Counted from the stretch's first letter, positions 1-4,160 are shown. The stretch is 8,524 bases of DNA from DATIBL01 sp035457505 (GCA_035457505.1 DATIBL010000090.1:1-8524); one strand, 5' to 3'. Numbers and translations: made by a program. Notes: generated from the sequence alone by a model not told the origin.

Positions 1-612
1 GGGGCGCCCGCACCGGCGCCGAGCGGCGGAGCAAAGTTTGAAGATATTTTGGTGATTTTTCTCGCCGTGGTCGCGATCCTCGGGATCGGCGGCTTCGTGC
101 TCAAGTTCACCTCGGCAGGCGATGCTGCACTTGAGGCGCTCACGCGGCTGCATCGTTTTTTGACCACTATTTCGAGTCTGGTCTCGATGGCGGCGCTCGT
201 GGTCTTTCTCTACTCGTTTGTCCGCTTGCGGGAGATCCGCGCCGAGGAATCGCAAGCGCTCGGCTTGGTGTTCAACTGGAAGACCGAGCGTTCGATCAAG
301 AGCGAGCGCTGGGCGCGCGTCGAGGAGTATATGCAATCCCAGAATGATTCCGATTGGAAGATCGCCGTGCTTGAGGCGGATAATATTCTCGATGAGGCGG
401 TCGAGCGTATGGGGTATCCCGGCGAAACGCTCGGTGAGCGCATGAAAGTGATCGAGCCGTCGGATTTTCCGTATCTTGATGAAGCCTGGGAAGCGCACAA
501 GATCCGCAATCAGGTTGCACACAAGGGGACGAACTACACGCTGACAAGAAGCGAGGCGGAGAGGGCGATTGGGATATACTATCGAGTCTTTAAATCCCTC
601 GGCTATTTGTAG
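1..612 (+). CDS. Membrane protein with C-terminal HEPN-like domain (5' partial)
   Basis: The frame is open from base 1 to the TAG at 610-612, so the gene begins upstream. The TTG at 49 is only an internal candidate start, because the frame before it encodes a plausible Pro/Ala-rich linker (GAPAPAPSGG). Using window codon 1 as residue 1, two hydrophobic segments lie at about residues 18-34 and 57-77, followed by a basic/acidic stretch and a soluble helical C-terminal domain. That domain carries R169-N-Q-V-A-H174, the RNxxxH (RX4H) signature of HEPN domains, within the context AHKIRNQVAHKG. HEPN domains are often RNases or nucleotidyltransferase partners, but many are structural only. Seen: helices and motif. 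Inferred: membrane anchoring with the HEPN domain in the cytoplasm. No toxin, nucleotidyltransferase or defence partner is visible downstream. The stop codon is the first base triplet of the 16-bp inverted repeat that follows. Confidence 0.75.
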   Translation, partial: GAPAPAPSGGAKFEDILVIFLAVVAILGIGGFVLKFTSAGDAALEALTRLHRFLTTISSLVSMAALVVFLYSFVRLREIRAEESQALGLVFNWKTERSIKSERWARVEEYMQSQNDSDWKIAVLEADNILDEAVERMGYPGETLGERMKVIEPSDFPYLDEAWEAHKIRNQVAHKGTNYTLTRSEAERAIGIYYRVFKSLGYL

Positions 613-749
613 GAGCTCGAGCATTGGCGCATTCCTTGGCCTTCCTTCGGACAGTCGAGTCAACGTATAGGAATACGTCTCCCCGACATGCCCTCAGTCC
701 AGGCCATCGGACTGCACGTAATGCTCGAGCTCCTAGGGAGTCTCGCTGT
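610..749. repeat. Structured repeat element A with perfect 16-bp inverted repeat
   Basis: TAGGAGCTCGAGCATT at 610-625 is the exact reverse complement of 720-735, enclosing about 94 bases. Inside are a hairpin with stem AGTCC/GGACT (696-700 and 709-713, loop AGGCCATC) and an ACGTAT/ATACGT-type hairpin near 663-678 flanked by GTCG/CGAC pairing. The 3' arm overlaps a competing local hairpin: CGAGCTCC, loop TAG, then GGAG and CTCG with one bulged T (726-745). Bases 697-749 recur in element B. No convincing reading frame covers the element. It could be a transcript-end structure for the upstream gene, a small RNA or a mobile repeat; the sequence does not decide. Confidence 0.7.
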
Positions 750-800
750 GTAAAATTTCATCGATGTACGCGGGTCCCAAATACCTTGGACTCGGTACAA

Positions 801-900
801 TCTCGGAGCTCCTCTCAGACTTGGAGTGTATCTCCTTTGTCCAGGCCATCGGACTCCGCTCAAAGCTCGAGCTCCTAGGGAGTCTCGCTGTTGATTTTTT
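801..900. repeat. Structured repeat element B (related to A)
   Basis: Bases 839-891 match 697-749 of element A: a shared 17-base block GTCCAGGCCATCGGACT, a 9-base variable middle, then a shared 27-base block (865-891). The same local hairpin recurs at 868-887 (CGAGCTCC, loop TAG, GGAG-T-CTCG) and is followed by CTGTTGATTTTTT, so in the plus direction copy B could act as a weak intrinsic terminator; copy A lacks that T-run. A 7-bp outer pairing (GGAGCTC 805-811 with GAGCTCC 869-875) may replace the 16-bp pairing of A. The 750-800 stretch between the copies shows nothing I can name. Confidence 0.6.
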
Positions 901-957
901 CAAATTCTCTGGCATGCTTGGCCCAGATTGTGTTCTTCACTTTATGGAGGTTTCAGA

Positions 958-1407
958 ATGGTATGGCCATTTTCAAGGCGGAAATCAAAGATGGAGATCG
1001 AAGCGGAGATCGCACTCGGGCGTCCATCGCCCGAAGAGCTCGCCGTCGTGACTGCGTTCGTCAACATGATCGCACCCTGGTTCATCGAGCGCCGGACGTA
1101 CATGGCGCTGTTTGGATTTACGGAGCGTGATCCGCATCAGCGTAGGCAGCACTACTTGCGATTGATCTCACGCAAGATCCGCCCAACCGATGAAGAGCTT
1201 TTCCGGATGCGCGAGCTCACCAAGATCGCACGGCCGCTCTGCTACGTTGCCGAGTGCGCCAATCAGACGGTGGAGCAGTGGATGTATACACCGCATCCCG
1301 ATCTTCCTGGCCAGATTACGCCGATTGAGCTTCTCTGTGAGCCGACGCGCGCCGCATTTCTCGAATGGTTCGATTTCGCGAATCGCTGCATCGAGAAGAA
1401 CTCGTAA
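958..1407 (+). CDS. Hypothetical 149-residue protein
   Basis: The start is the ATG at 958, chosen because GGAGG (946-950) lies 7 bases upstream; an in-frame TTG at 928 has no such site. The product is soluble, with no signal peptide or membrane helix. It begins with a very basic stretch (PFSRRKSKMEIEAE), then is mostly helical, with several Arg/His-rich segments (RDPHQRRQHYLRLISRK). The C-terminal part, HPDLPGQITPIELLCEPTR, faintly recalls the toxin-binding (MbcA/ParS-type) domain of some antitoxins, which ends in a similar Pro-Ile-Glu-Leu-Leu segment; this is a weak impression and no toxin gene sits beside it. I do not recognise the family. An inverted-repeat terminator starts 3 bases after the stop. 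Confidence 0.7.
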   Translation: MVWPFSRRKSKMEIEAEIALGRPSPEELAVVTAFVNMIAPWFIERRTYMALFGFTERDPHQRRQHYLRLISRKIRPTDEELFRMRELTKIARPLCYVAECANQTVEQWMYTPHPDLPGQITPIELLCEPTRAAFLEWFDFANRCIEKNS

Positions 1408-1410
1408 CTC

Positions 1411-1437
1411 AAAAACCGCATCGTGTGTGCGGTTTTT
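1411..1437. terminator. Bidirectional intrinsic terminator
   Basis: AAAAACCGCA (1411-1420) pairs perfectly with TGCGGTTTTT (1428-1437) around a 7-base loop, giving a T-run in both directions. It ends the 958-1407 gene on the plus strand and would also stop minus-strand transcription from the tRNA-Thr genes, whose last mature base is at 1474. Confidence 0.85.
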
Positions 1438-1473
1438 CCATTTTTTGGGGATTCGGAGCGGGGAGGAGTCTCT

Positions 1474-1549
1474 TGGAGCCAGAGCCCGGGATCGAACCGG
1501 GGACCTTCTCGTTACGAGTGAGATGCTCTACCGACTGAGCTACTCTGGC
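1474..1549 (-). tRNA. trnT: tRNA-Thr (anticodon CGT), CCA encoded
   Basis: Read on the minus strand: acceptor GCCAGAG/CTCTGGC, D-arm GCTC/GAGC, anticodon loop CTCGTAA with anticodon CGT (reads ACG), T-arm CCCGG/CCGGG with loop TTCGATC, discriminator T, and encoded CCA (1474-1476). The anticodon stem TCTCA/CGAGA has an A31-C39 mismatch at the loop-closing pair. No clear promoter lies just upstream, so it is probably co-transcribed from the tRNA-Thr(GGT) gene through the intervening element. Confidence 0.93.
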
Positions 1550-1568
1550 AATGTTTACTTGTTGACCG

Positions 1569-1651
1569 ATCCCGGACGGAATGTGCGCAGGCACATTCCT
1601 GATCCGTCATCATCCAGCGCTATGCGCTATCTGATGGAGCCGTCTCCCGGG
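1569..1651 (-). repeat. 83-bp direct repeat, distal copy with tRNA-Thr 3'-end fragment
   Basis: Identical over 83 bases to 1762-1844. On the minus strand it starts with the last part of tRNA-Thr(GGT): the 3' strand of the T-stem, the acceptor 3' strand and TCCA. It continues through two hairpins: an AGCGC/GCGCT core with outer CATCA/TGATG pairing, and GGAATGTGC with GCACATTCC around CTGC. No tRNA 5' part precedes this copy, so it is a displaced tRNA 3' fragment, as at the far end of elements integrated into tRNA genes. The 18 bases after it lead directly into tRNA-Thr(CGT). Confidence 0.9.
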
Positions 1652-1761
1652 CTAGGTCACGAGTCACTAAGTCTTTTGTTTCGCTTTGCTCACAAAAGCC
1701 TAAGTGCTCTCGACCCCGCCTCGCGGTTTCGCCTCCCGGCGAAACATCGCTGCGGCTTTCA
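1652..1761 (-). other. Core of tRNA-Thr-associated element (110 bp, structured)
   Basis: This is the non-repeated segment between the two 83-bp repeats. On the minus strand it contains TGAAAGCC continuing from GTCCGGGAT, a perfect GTTTCGCC/GGCGAAAC hairpin with loop GGGA enclosed by CCGC/GCGG, then GGGGTCGAGAG (1707-1717). A long imperfect helix follows (1692-1706 with 1665-1679; 13 of 15 pairs), then ACTCGTGACC (1655-1664). The same ordered motifs occur in the core at 2919-3070, where the helices have different sequences but still pair. No open frame of useful length is present. Confidence 0.75.
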
Positions 1762-1844
1762 ATCCCGGACGGAATGTGCGCAGGCACATTCCTGATCCGT
1801 CATCATCCAGCGCTATGCGCTATCTGATGGAGCCGTCTCCCGGG
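1762..1844 (-). repeat. 83-bp direct repeat, tRNA-proximal copy
   Basis: Exact copy of 1569-1651, offset by 193 bases. Bases 1828-1844 are the true 3' end of tRNA-Thr(GGT), so this copy completes the functional tRNA. The repeat also has complementary ends (CCCGGACGG near one end, CCGTC and CCGGG at the other), so it could fold as one large foldback. Confidence 0.9.
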
Positions 1845-1903
1845 ATTGAACCGGGGACCTTCTCCTTACCATGGAGATGCTCTACCAACTGAGCTAAGAC
1901 GGC
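1828..1903 (-). tRNA. trnT: tRNA-Thr (anticodon GGT), CCA encoded
   Basis: Minus-strand cloverleaf: acceptor GCCGTCT/AGACGGC, D-arm GCTC/GAGC, anticodon stem TCTCC/GGAGA fully paired with loop ATGGTAA (anticodon GGT, reads ACC/ACT), T-arm CCCGG/CCGGG with loop TTCAATC, discriminator T and encoded CCA (1828-1830). It lies upstream of tRNA-Thr(CGT), and the two were probably expressed together. Its 3' 17 bases are duplicated at 1635-1651. Confidence 0.95.
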
Positions 1904-1931
1904 TTATTATTTTTTACATCACTACGCTGCT

Positions 1932-1958
1932 CTAATATCGTCTTATGTTACCTACCAA
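1932..1958 (-). promoter_or_regulatory. Possible promoter of the tRNA-Thr genes
   Basis: On the minus strand TTGGTA (1953-1958) and TATTAG (1932-1937) are separated by 15 bases, shorter than the usual 17, with the tRNA starting 28 bases beyond the -10. The match is partial. The surrounding 1904-2067 stretch otherwise holds no gene I can support. Confidence 0.35.
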
Positions 1959-2067
1959 GACAGCCAAGACGGCGTATTTTGAATTTCAGCGAAGTTCGCC
2001 TATTTCCTCCGAGGCCAGTGCGTTCGGCCGTCGGCGGGGCTATGGTAGCGTATTTTTCTTGAAGAAT

Positions 2068-2100
2068 CAACCGCTGGGGGTTTGCCCCGCGCGGCGGTAC
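2068..2100 (-). terminator. Probable terminator of the methyltransferase-like gene
   Basis: Just after the minus-strand stop codon, CCGC and GCGG flank an inner GGGG-CAAA-CCCC hairpin, followed by TTGATTCTTC. The stem has an internal loop and the T-run is interrupted, so efficiency is uncertain. Confidence 0.45.
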
Positions 2101-2103
2101 AGA

Positions 2104-2724
2104 TCAGAAAACAAAGGGGATCAGGCGCCACTTCACCCTCGTTCGATACTCCGCATATGTTGCGTCCGAAGAAAGATGCTCTTCTTCGAGCGTGAGTCGG
2201 ATGAGCATGGCCGTCATTGCGACGAGGAAGATCGCAACGTTCCAGGAGGAGGCGGACACGAGCAAATACCCAACATAATAGACCATATAGCTCAAATACA
2301 TTGGATGTCGCACAACGCGATACAATCCACCGGTCCGCACGCCGCGATTCGCTGGAATGATCCCGAAACTTCTCTGGAGCGAGAGTACGCTCGCAAACTG
2401 GAGGATTGTGGCAAGTACCACAATCCACACTCCGCCTTCCCAGAGTATTGTCGGAGAGGGAGTGAGCAGCATTCCGGCAAAGGTTGCGAGGAGTGCAATC
2501 GCCCAGTCTGAAATTTTTGCCGAGAGCGTCTGGACTTCGTTGCGGATCAAAAAAAGGATCGCAATAAACGTCTCTGAAGCGCAGTAGATGAGGAAGGCTG
2601 GTTGGTCGTATTCGAGATAGCCCATAATATGCCGATAGGCGAACGAGGCCCAGAGGAGAGACATGGAAATATTCGCGATCCATTGCCAAGGCTTTGATCG
2701 GATCAAATCGGGGAGTTCTTTCAT
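2104..2724 (-). CDS. Isoprenylcysteine carboxyl methyltransferase (ICMT/PEMT-like) family membrane protein
   Basis: The product has 206 residues with about five hydrophobic segments (near 15-35, 43-60, 73-90, 98-115 and 142-175). The C-terminal half carries the family signature: GGLYRVVRHPMYLSY at 132-146 (Arg-His-Pro), a Glu pair in LEEEHL (179-184), and YAEYRTRVKWRLIPFVF at the end. In ICMT/PEMT-type enzymes this region binds S-adenosylmethionine and the target at the membrane. Bacteria lack prenylated CAAX proteins, so the acceptor here is unknown, probably a lipid or small molecule. The ATG at 2722-2724 has no Shine-Dalgarno site but lies 7 bases after an extended -10, suggesting a leaderless mRNA. 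It is divergent from the initiator tRNA gene. Family assignment is fairly sure; substrate is not known. Confidence 0.85.
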   Translation of the reverse strand: MKELPDLIRSKPWQWIANISMSLLWASFAYRHIMGYLEYDQPAFLIYCASETFIAILFLIRNEVQTLSAKISDWAIALLATFAGMLLTPSPTILWEGGVWIVVLATILQFASVLSLQRSFGIIPANRGVRTGGLYRVVRHPMYLSYMVYYVGYLLVSASSWNVAIFLVAMTAMLIRLTLEEEHLSSDATYAEYRTRVKWRLIPFVF

Positions 2725-2730
2725 TTGGAA

Positions 2731-2739
2731 ATGATACCA
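2731..2739 (-). promoter_or_regulatory. Extended -10 promoter, leaderless start for the methyltransferase-like gene
   Basis: On the minus strand TG-G-TATCAT (2739 down to 2731) matches an extended -10. Six bases separate it from the ATG at 2724, which places the expected transcription start at the A of the start codon. No clear -35 is present, which is usual for extended -10 promoters. Confidence 0.55.
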
Positions 2740-2771
2740 TGAGCAAAAATTGCCCCGAAATCGAGCTCCGC

Positions 2772-2800
2772 TTGAAATTTCGCCCCCGCTGGTCTATACT
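2772..2800 (+). promoter_or_regulatory. Sigma70-type promoter of the initiator tRNA
   Basis: TTGAAA (2772-2777) and TATACT (2795-2800) are separated by exactly 17 bases. The predicted start is near 2807, about 6 bases before the mature tRNA. Confidence 0.85.
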
Positions 2801-2812
2801 CCGAAGTACCGT

Positions 2813-2883
2813 AGCGGGATGGAGGAGCGGTACCTCGTCAGGCTCATAACCTGAAGGCGTCGGTTCGATTCCGGCTCCCGCAA
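2813..2883 (+). tRNA. Initiator tRNA-fMet (anticodon CAT)
   Basis: Cloverleaf: acceptor pairs GCGGGA/TCCCGC beneath an unpaired position 1-72 (A and A), the hallmark of bacterial initiators; D-arm GAGG/CCTC; anticodon stem TCAGG/CCTGA with loop CTCATAA; T-arm GTCGG/CCGGC with loop TTCGATT. The three G-C pairs normally found at 29-31:39-41 are here AGG/CCT, a variant known from some bacteria. CCA is not encoded (A73 is followed by CAA). Confidence 0.93.
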
Positions 2884-2918
2884 CAAGCAACAAAGACCCC
2901 GTGAGGGGTCTTTGGCTT
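2873..2918 (+). repeat. 46-bp direct repeat, tRNA-proximal copy (tRNA-fMet 3' end plus terminator)
   Basis: Starts in the 3' strand of the T-stem, runs through the acceptor 3' strand (GGCTCCCGCAAC) and the whole terminator hairpin, and is repeated exactly at 3071-3116, 198 bases away. This copy belongs to the functional tRNA. Confidence 0.92.
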
Positions 2919-2922
2919 TTTG
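2892..2922 (+). terminator. Intrinsic terminator of tRNA-fMet
   Basis: AAAGACCCC (2892-2900), loop GTGA, GGGGTCTTT (2905-2913), then GGCTTTTTGT. The hairpin has nine perfect pairs followed by a T-run. Confidence 0.9.
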
Positions 2923-3070
2923 TGTGGGAGAGGAAGCCGTCGGCTTGGCTTCCGTCCGGAATCGAAAAGCGCAGGTTTATCGAGGCTCTGCGAGATACCG
3001 AGCTGGGGTCGAGAGTCCTTGGCGGATGAGGGGCTTGCTCCGAATTCCGCCTAGGAACTCGTGACCGATA
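2919..3070 (+). other. Core of tRNA-fMet-associated element (152 bp, structured)
   Basis: In the tRNA sense direction the order is: hairpin GGAAGCC/GGCTTCC, then GTCCGGAATCGAAAA (2954-2968), then a region pairing CGCAG with CTGCG, then GGGGTCGAGAG (3005-3015). A helix of TCCTTGGCGGA (3016-3026) with TCCGCCTAGGA (3046-3056) follows, 10 of 11 pairs, and finally ACTCGTGACC (3057-3066). This order and the unpaired motifs match the core beside tRNA-Thr(GGT) at 1652-1761, while helix sequences differ. No coding potential was found. Confidence 0.75.
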
Positions 3071-3116
3071 GGCTCCCGCAACAAGCAACAAAGACCCCGT
3101 GAGGGGTCTTTGGCTT
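3071..3116 (+). repeat. 46-bp direct repeat, distal copy with tRNA-fMet 3'-end fragment
   Basis: Exact copy of 2873-2918 but without any upstream tRNA sequence, so it is a displaced tRNA 3' fragment plus terminator hairpin. The T-run after the hairpin is lost here (CCCCCTTCG follows). Another inverted repeat (ATTTCTCC near 3126-3133 with GGAGAAAT near 3154-3161) follows with no gene. Confidence 0.92.
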
Positions 3117-3160
3117 CCCCCTTCGATTTCTCCGGTGCCGTTGACGGATTCGGGGAGAAA

Positions 3161-3186
3161 TAAAAAACACCCACGAGGGGCATTTT
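3161..3186 (-). terminator. Terminator of tRNA-Asp
   Basis: On the minus strand a short hairpin with ATGCCC and GGGTGT arms (CCC/GGG core plus G-T pairs, loop CTCGT) is followed by TTTTTTATTT, eleven bases after the tRNA end. The stem is modest but the T-run is strong. Confidence 0.6.
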
Positions 3187-3196
3187 TTATTATTTG

Positions 3197-3270
3197 CGCG
3201 AGAGACGGGACTTGAACCCGCAACCCCTGCCGTGACAGGGCAGTGCTCTAACCAATTGAGCTACTCCCGC
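3197..3270 (-). tRNA. trnD: tRNA-Asp (anticodon GTC)
   Basis: Minus-strand cloverleaf: acceptor GCGGGAG/CTCTCGC with one G-T pair, D-arm GCTC/GAGC, anticodon stem CTGCC/GGCAG with loop CTGTCAC (anticodon GTC), T-arm GCGGG/CCCGT with loop TTCAAGT, discriminator G. CCA is not encoded. G34 makes it a potential substrate for queuosine modification. Its first 23 bases are also the last codons of the homing endonuclease frame that comes in from upstream. Confidence 0.95.
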
Positions 3271-3952
3271 ATTTGATCTTGCCGAACACTTGCTCCATCC
3301 TTTCCTGCTTTCGCCTGAGGCTGAAGATGGGATGGTCTGCATTGTACATAAAATTATAAATTTGGAAAGCATCTCTTTTGCTGTACTGTAGTCGTGAATA
3401 TTTCCCCTCCGTGGTGATGATCGATCCGTTTGTGCCAAGCCGGTTGTGCAGATGTCTTTGAAGTTCGATCAGGAAATTACTCGAGCAGGATGTAAATGCA
3501 ATAAGAACCTGCGTCCCGGGGGTTTTTCGCTCGGTGTGGATCTTTCCAACCCATACATTGCCGTCTCCATCGAAATATCCGCGTAAAAAATGACAACAGA
3601 ATTTGTGATCCAGGAGTCCGGTAGGGAGGTGTCTTGTCTTGCTCTGAGAAAATCCGATTTTTATAAGGTCCTTTGCCATCACGAGAGAGCCGATCTGTAA
3701 TCGATAGAATTTTCCCTGCGTCCGCGGATCACTCCGCTCAGACACTTGCTGCTCTGCCCCCATGACTCGCTTGATGTAGTGGATCAGAACTTTGTCTGCA
3801 GATTGGAAGGAAAGATACCAAGACCCTCGGGCGTTTTTGTTCAGATTTCCATCCGCGGCAAAAAATCCTAATACATACGCTGACTCTGGTGTTATGCGTC
3901 GAAAGAATTTTTGATTCACGAGTTTTCTCACACAGGAGATTATACTAGGCAC
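3248..3952 (-). CDS. LAGLIDADG homing endonuclease, frame ending inside tRNA-Asp
   Basis: The frame encodes 234 residues from a GTG. Two LAGLIDADG motifs are visible: VLGFFAADG at 27-35 (catalytic acid D34) and LRGYFDGDG at 123-131 (D130), about 96 residues apart, as in single-chain two-motif enzymes that make 4-base 3' overhangs at long asymmetric sites. The first frame codon is uncertain: GGAGG sits only one base before GTG 3952, and in-frame GTG codons follow at residues 8 and 12. The gene is more A/T-rich than its neighbours and uses AGA, AAA and TTA codons, suggesting transfer. It begins just past the tRNA-Met terminator. Its TAG stop (3248-3250) is bases 21-23 of tRNA-Asp, so the last seven sense codons reuse tRNA sequence. 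No intron or intein surrounds it; it appears free-standing. The cleavage site is not known; tRNA-Asp or the tRNA-Met/tRNA-Asp spacer is the natural guess. Confidence 0.88.
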   Translation of the reverse strand: MPSIISCVRKLVNQKFFRRITPESAYVLGFFAADGNLNKNARGSWYLSFQSADKVLIHYIKRVMGAEQQVSERSDPRTQGKFYRLQIGSLVMAKDLIKIGFSQSKTRHLPTGLLDHKFCCHFLRGYFDGDGNVWVGKIHTERKTPGTQVLIAFTSCSSNFLIELQRHLHNRLGTNGSIITTEGKYSRLQYSKRDAFQIYNFMYNADHPIFSLRRKQERMEQVFGKIKCGSSSIG

Positions 3953-3960
3953 CCCTCCCG

Positions 3961-3997
3961 TTTAAAAGAAAGCCCGTCTCAAGTTTCCTGAGACGAG
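3961..3997 (-). terminator. Intrinsic terminator of tRNA-Met
   Basis: On the minus strand CGTCTCA (3995 to 3989), loop GGAAACT, TGAGACG (3981 to 3975), then GGCTTTCTTTT. It separates tRNA-Met from the homing endonuclease, so the endonuclease needs read-through or its own promoter. Confidence 0.85.
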
Positions 3998-4019
3998 TGC
4001 ATTGCGGACATGCTTCGGG

Positions 4020-4093
4020 TGTCGGCGGGAGGGATCGAACCTCCGACCTAAGGCTTATGAGTCCTTCGCTCTAACCAACTGAGCTACGCCGAC
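4020..4093 (-). tRNA. Elongator tRNA-Met (anticodon CAT)
   Basis: Minus-strand cloverleaf: acceptor GTCGGCG/CGCCGAC fully paired (so not an initiator), D-arm GCTC/GAGC, anticodon loop CTCATAA, T-arm GGAGG/CCTCC with loop TTCGATC, discriminator A; CCA not encoded (CCC follows). The anticodon stem AAGGA/GCCTT has an A31-G39 mismatch. A CAT anticodon could also be tRNA-Ile2 after lysidine modification; the overall sequence looks more like elongator Met, but I cannot exclude Ile2. Confidence 0.9.
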
Positions 4094-4125
4094 AAGATAT
4101 TCCCCGGCCTGCGGAGAATGCTGTA

Positions 4126-4154
4126 CTTATAGCACAGGGTTCCAGTTTTCTCAA
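4126..4154 (-). promoter_or_regulatory. Sigma70-type promoter of tRNA-Met
   Basis: On the minus strand TTGAGA (4154-4149) and TATAAG (4131-4126) are spaced by 17 bases. The tRNA begins 33 bases after the -10. Confidence 0.8.
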
Positions 4155-4160
4155 CGGTTG

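Noticed and set aside
610..900. CRISPR array or attC cassette array
   Set aside because: Only two copies with unequal interiors; no regular spacers, and no integron-type core sites.
1190..1795. 201-codon plus-strand open frame, and the smaller ones at 1409-1594 and 1704-1892
   Set aside because: They read through tRNA-Thr genes and the 83-bp repeats; no ribosome site and no family resemblance.
1569..1844. Classical integrative element with attL and attR in tRNA-Thr
   Set aside because: The interval between repeats is only 110 bp and encodes no integrase or cargo; reported instead as a small non-coding element.
1945..2511. 188-codon plus-strand open frame
   Set aside because: Antisense to the methyltransferase-like gene; very His/Arg/Cys-rich composition without hydrophobic pattern.
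2000..3223. 407-codon minus-strand open frame
   Set aside because: It runs antisense through the initiator tRNA and its duplicated 3' end and overlaps the methyltransferase-like gene; its peptides are the familiar false translation of a tRNA, repeated because of the direct repeat.
3190..3438. 82-codon minus-strand open frame containing tRNA-Asp
   Set aside because: Its C-terminus is a typical translated tRNA, and the LAGLIDADG frame over the same region is clearly the real gene.
3197..4093. Group I intron or intein housing the homing endonuclease
   Set aside because: Both flanking tRNAs are intact, no split tRNA halves or intron core motifs are visible, and the protein has no intein splicing blocks.
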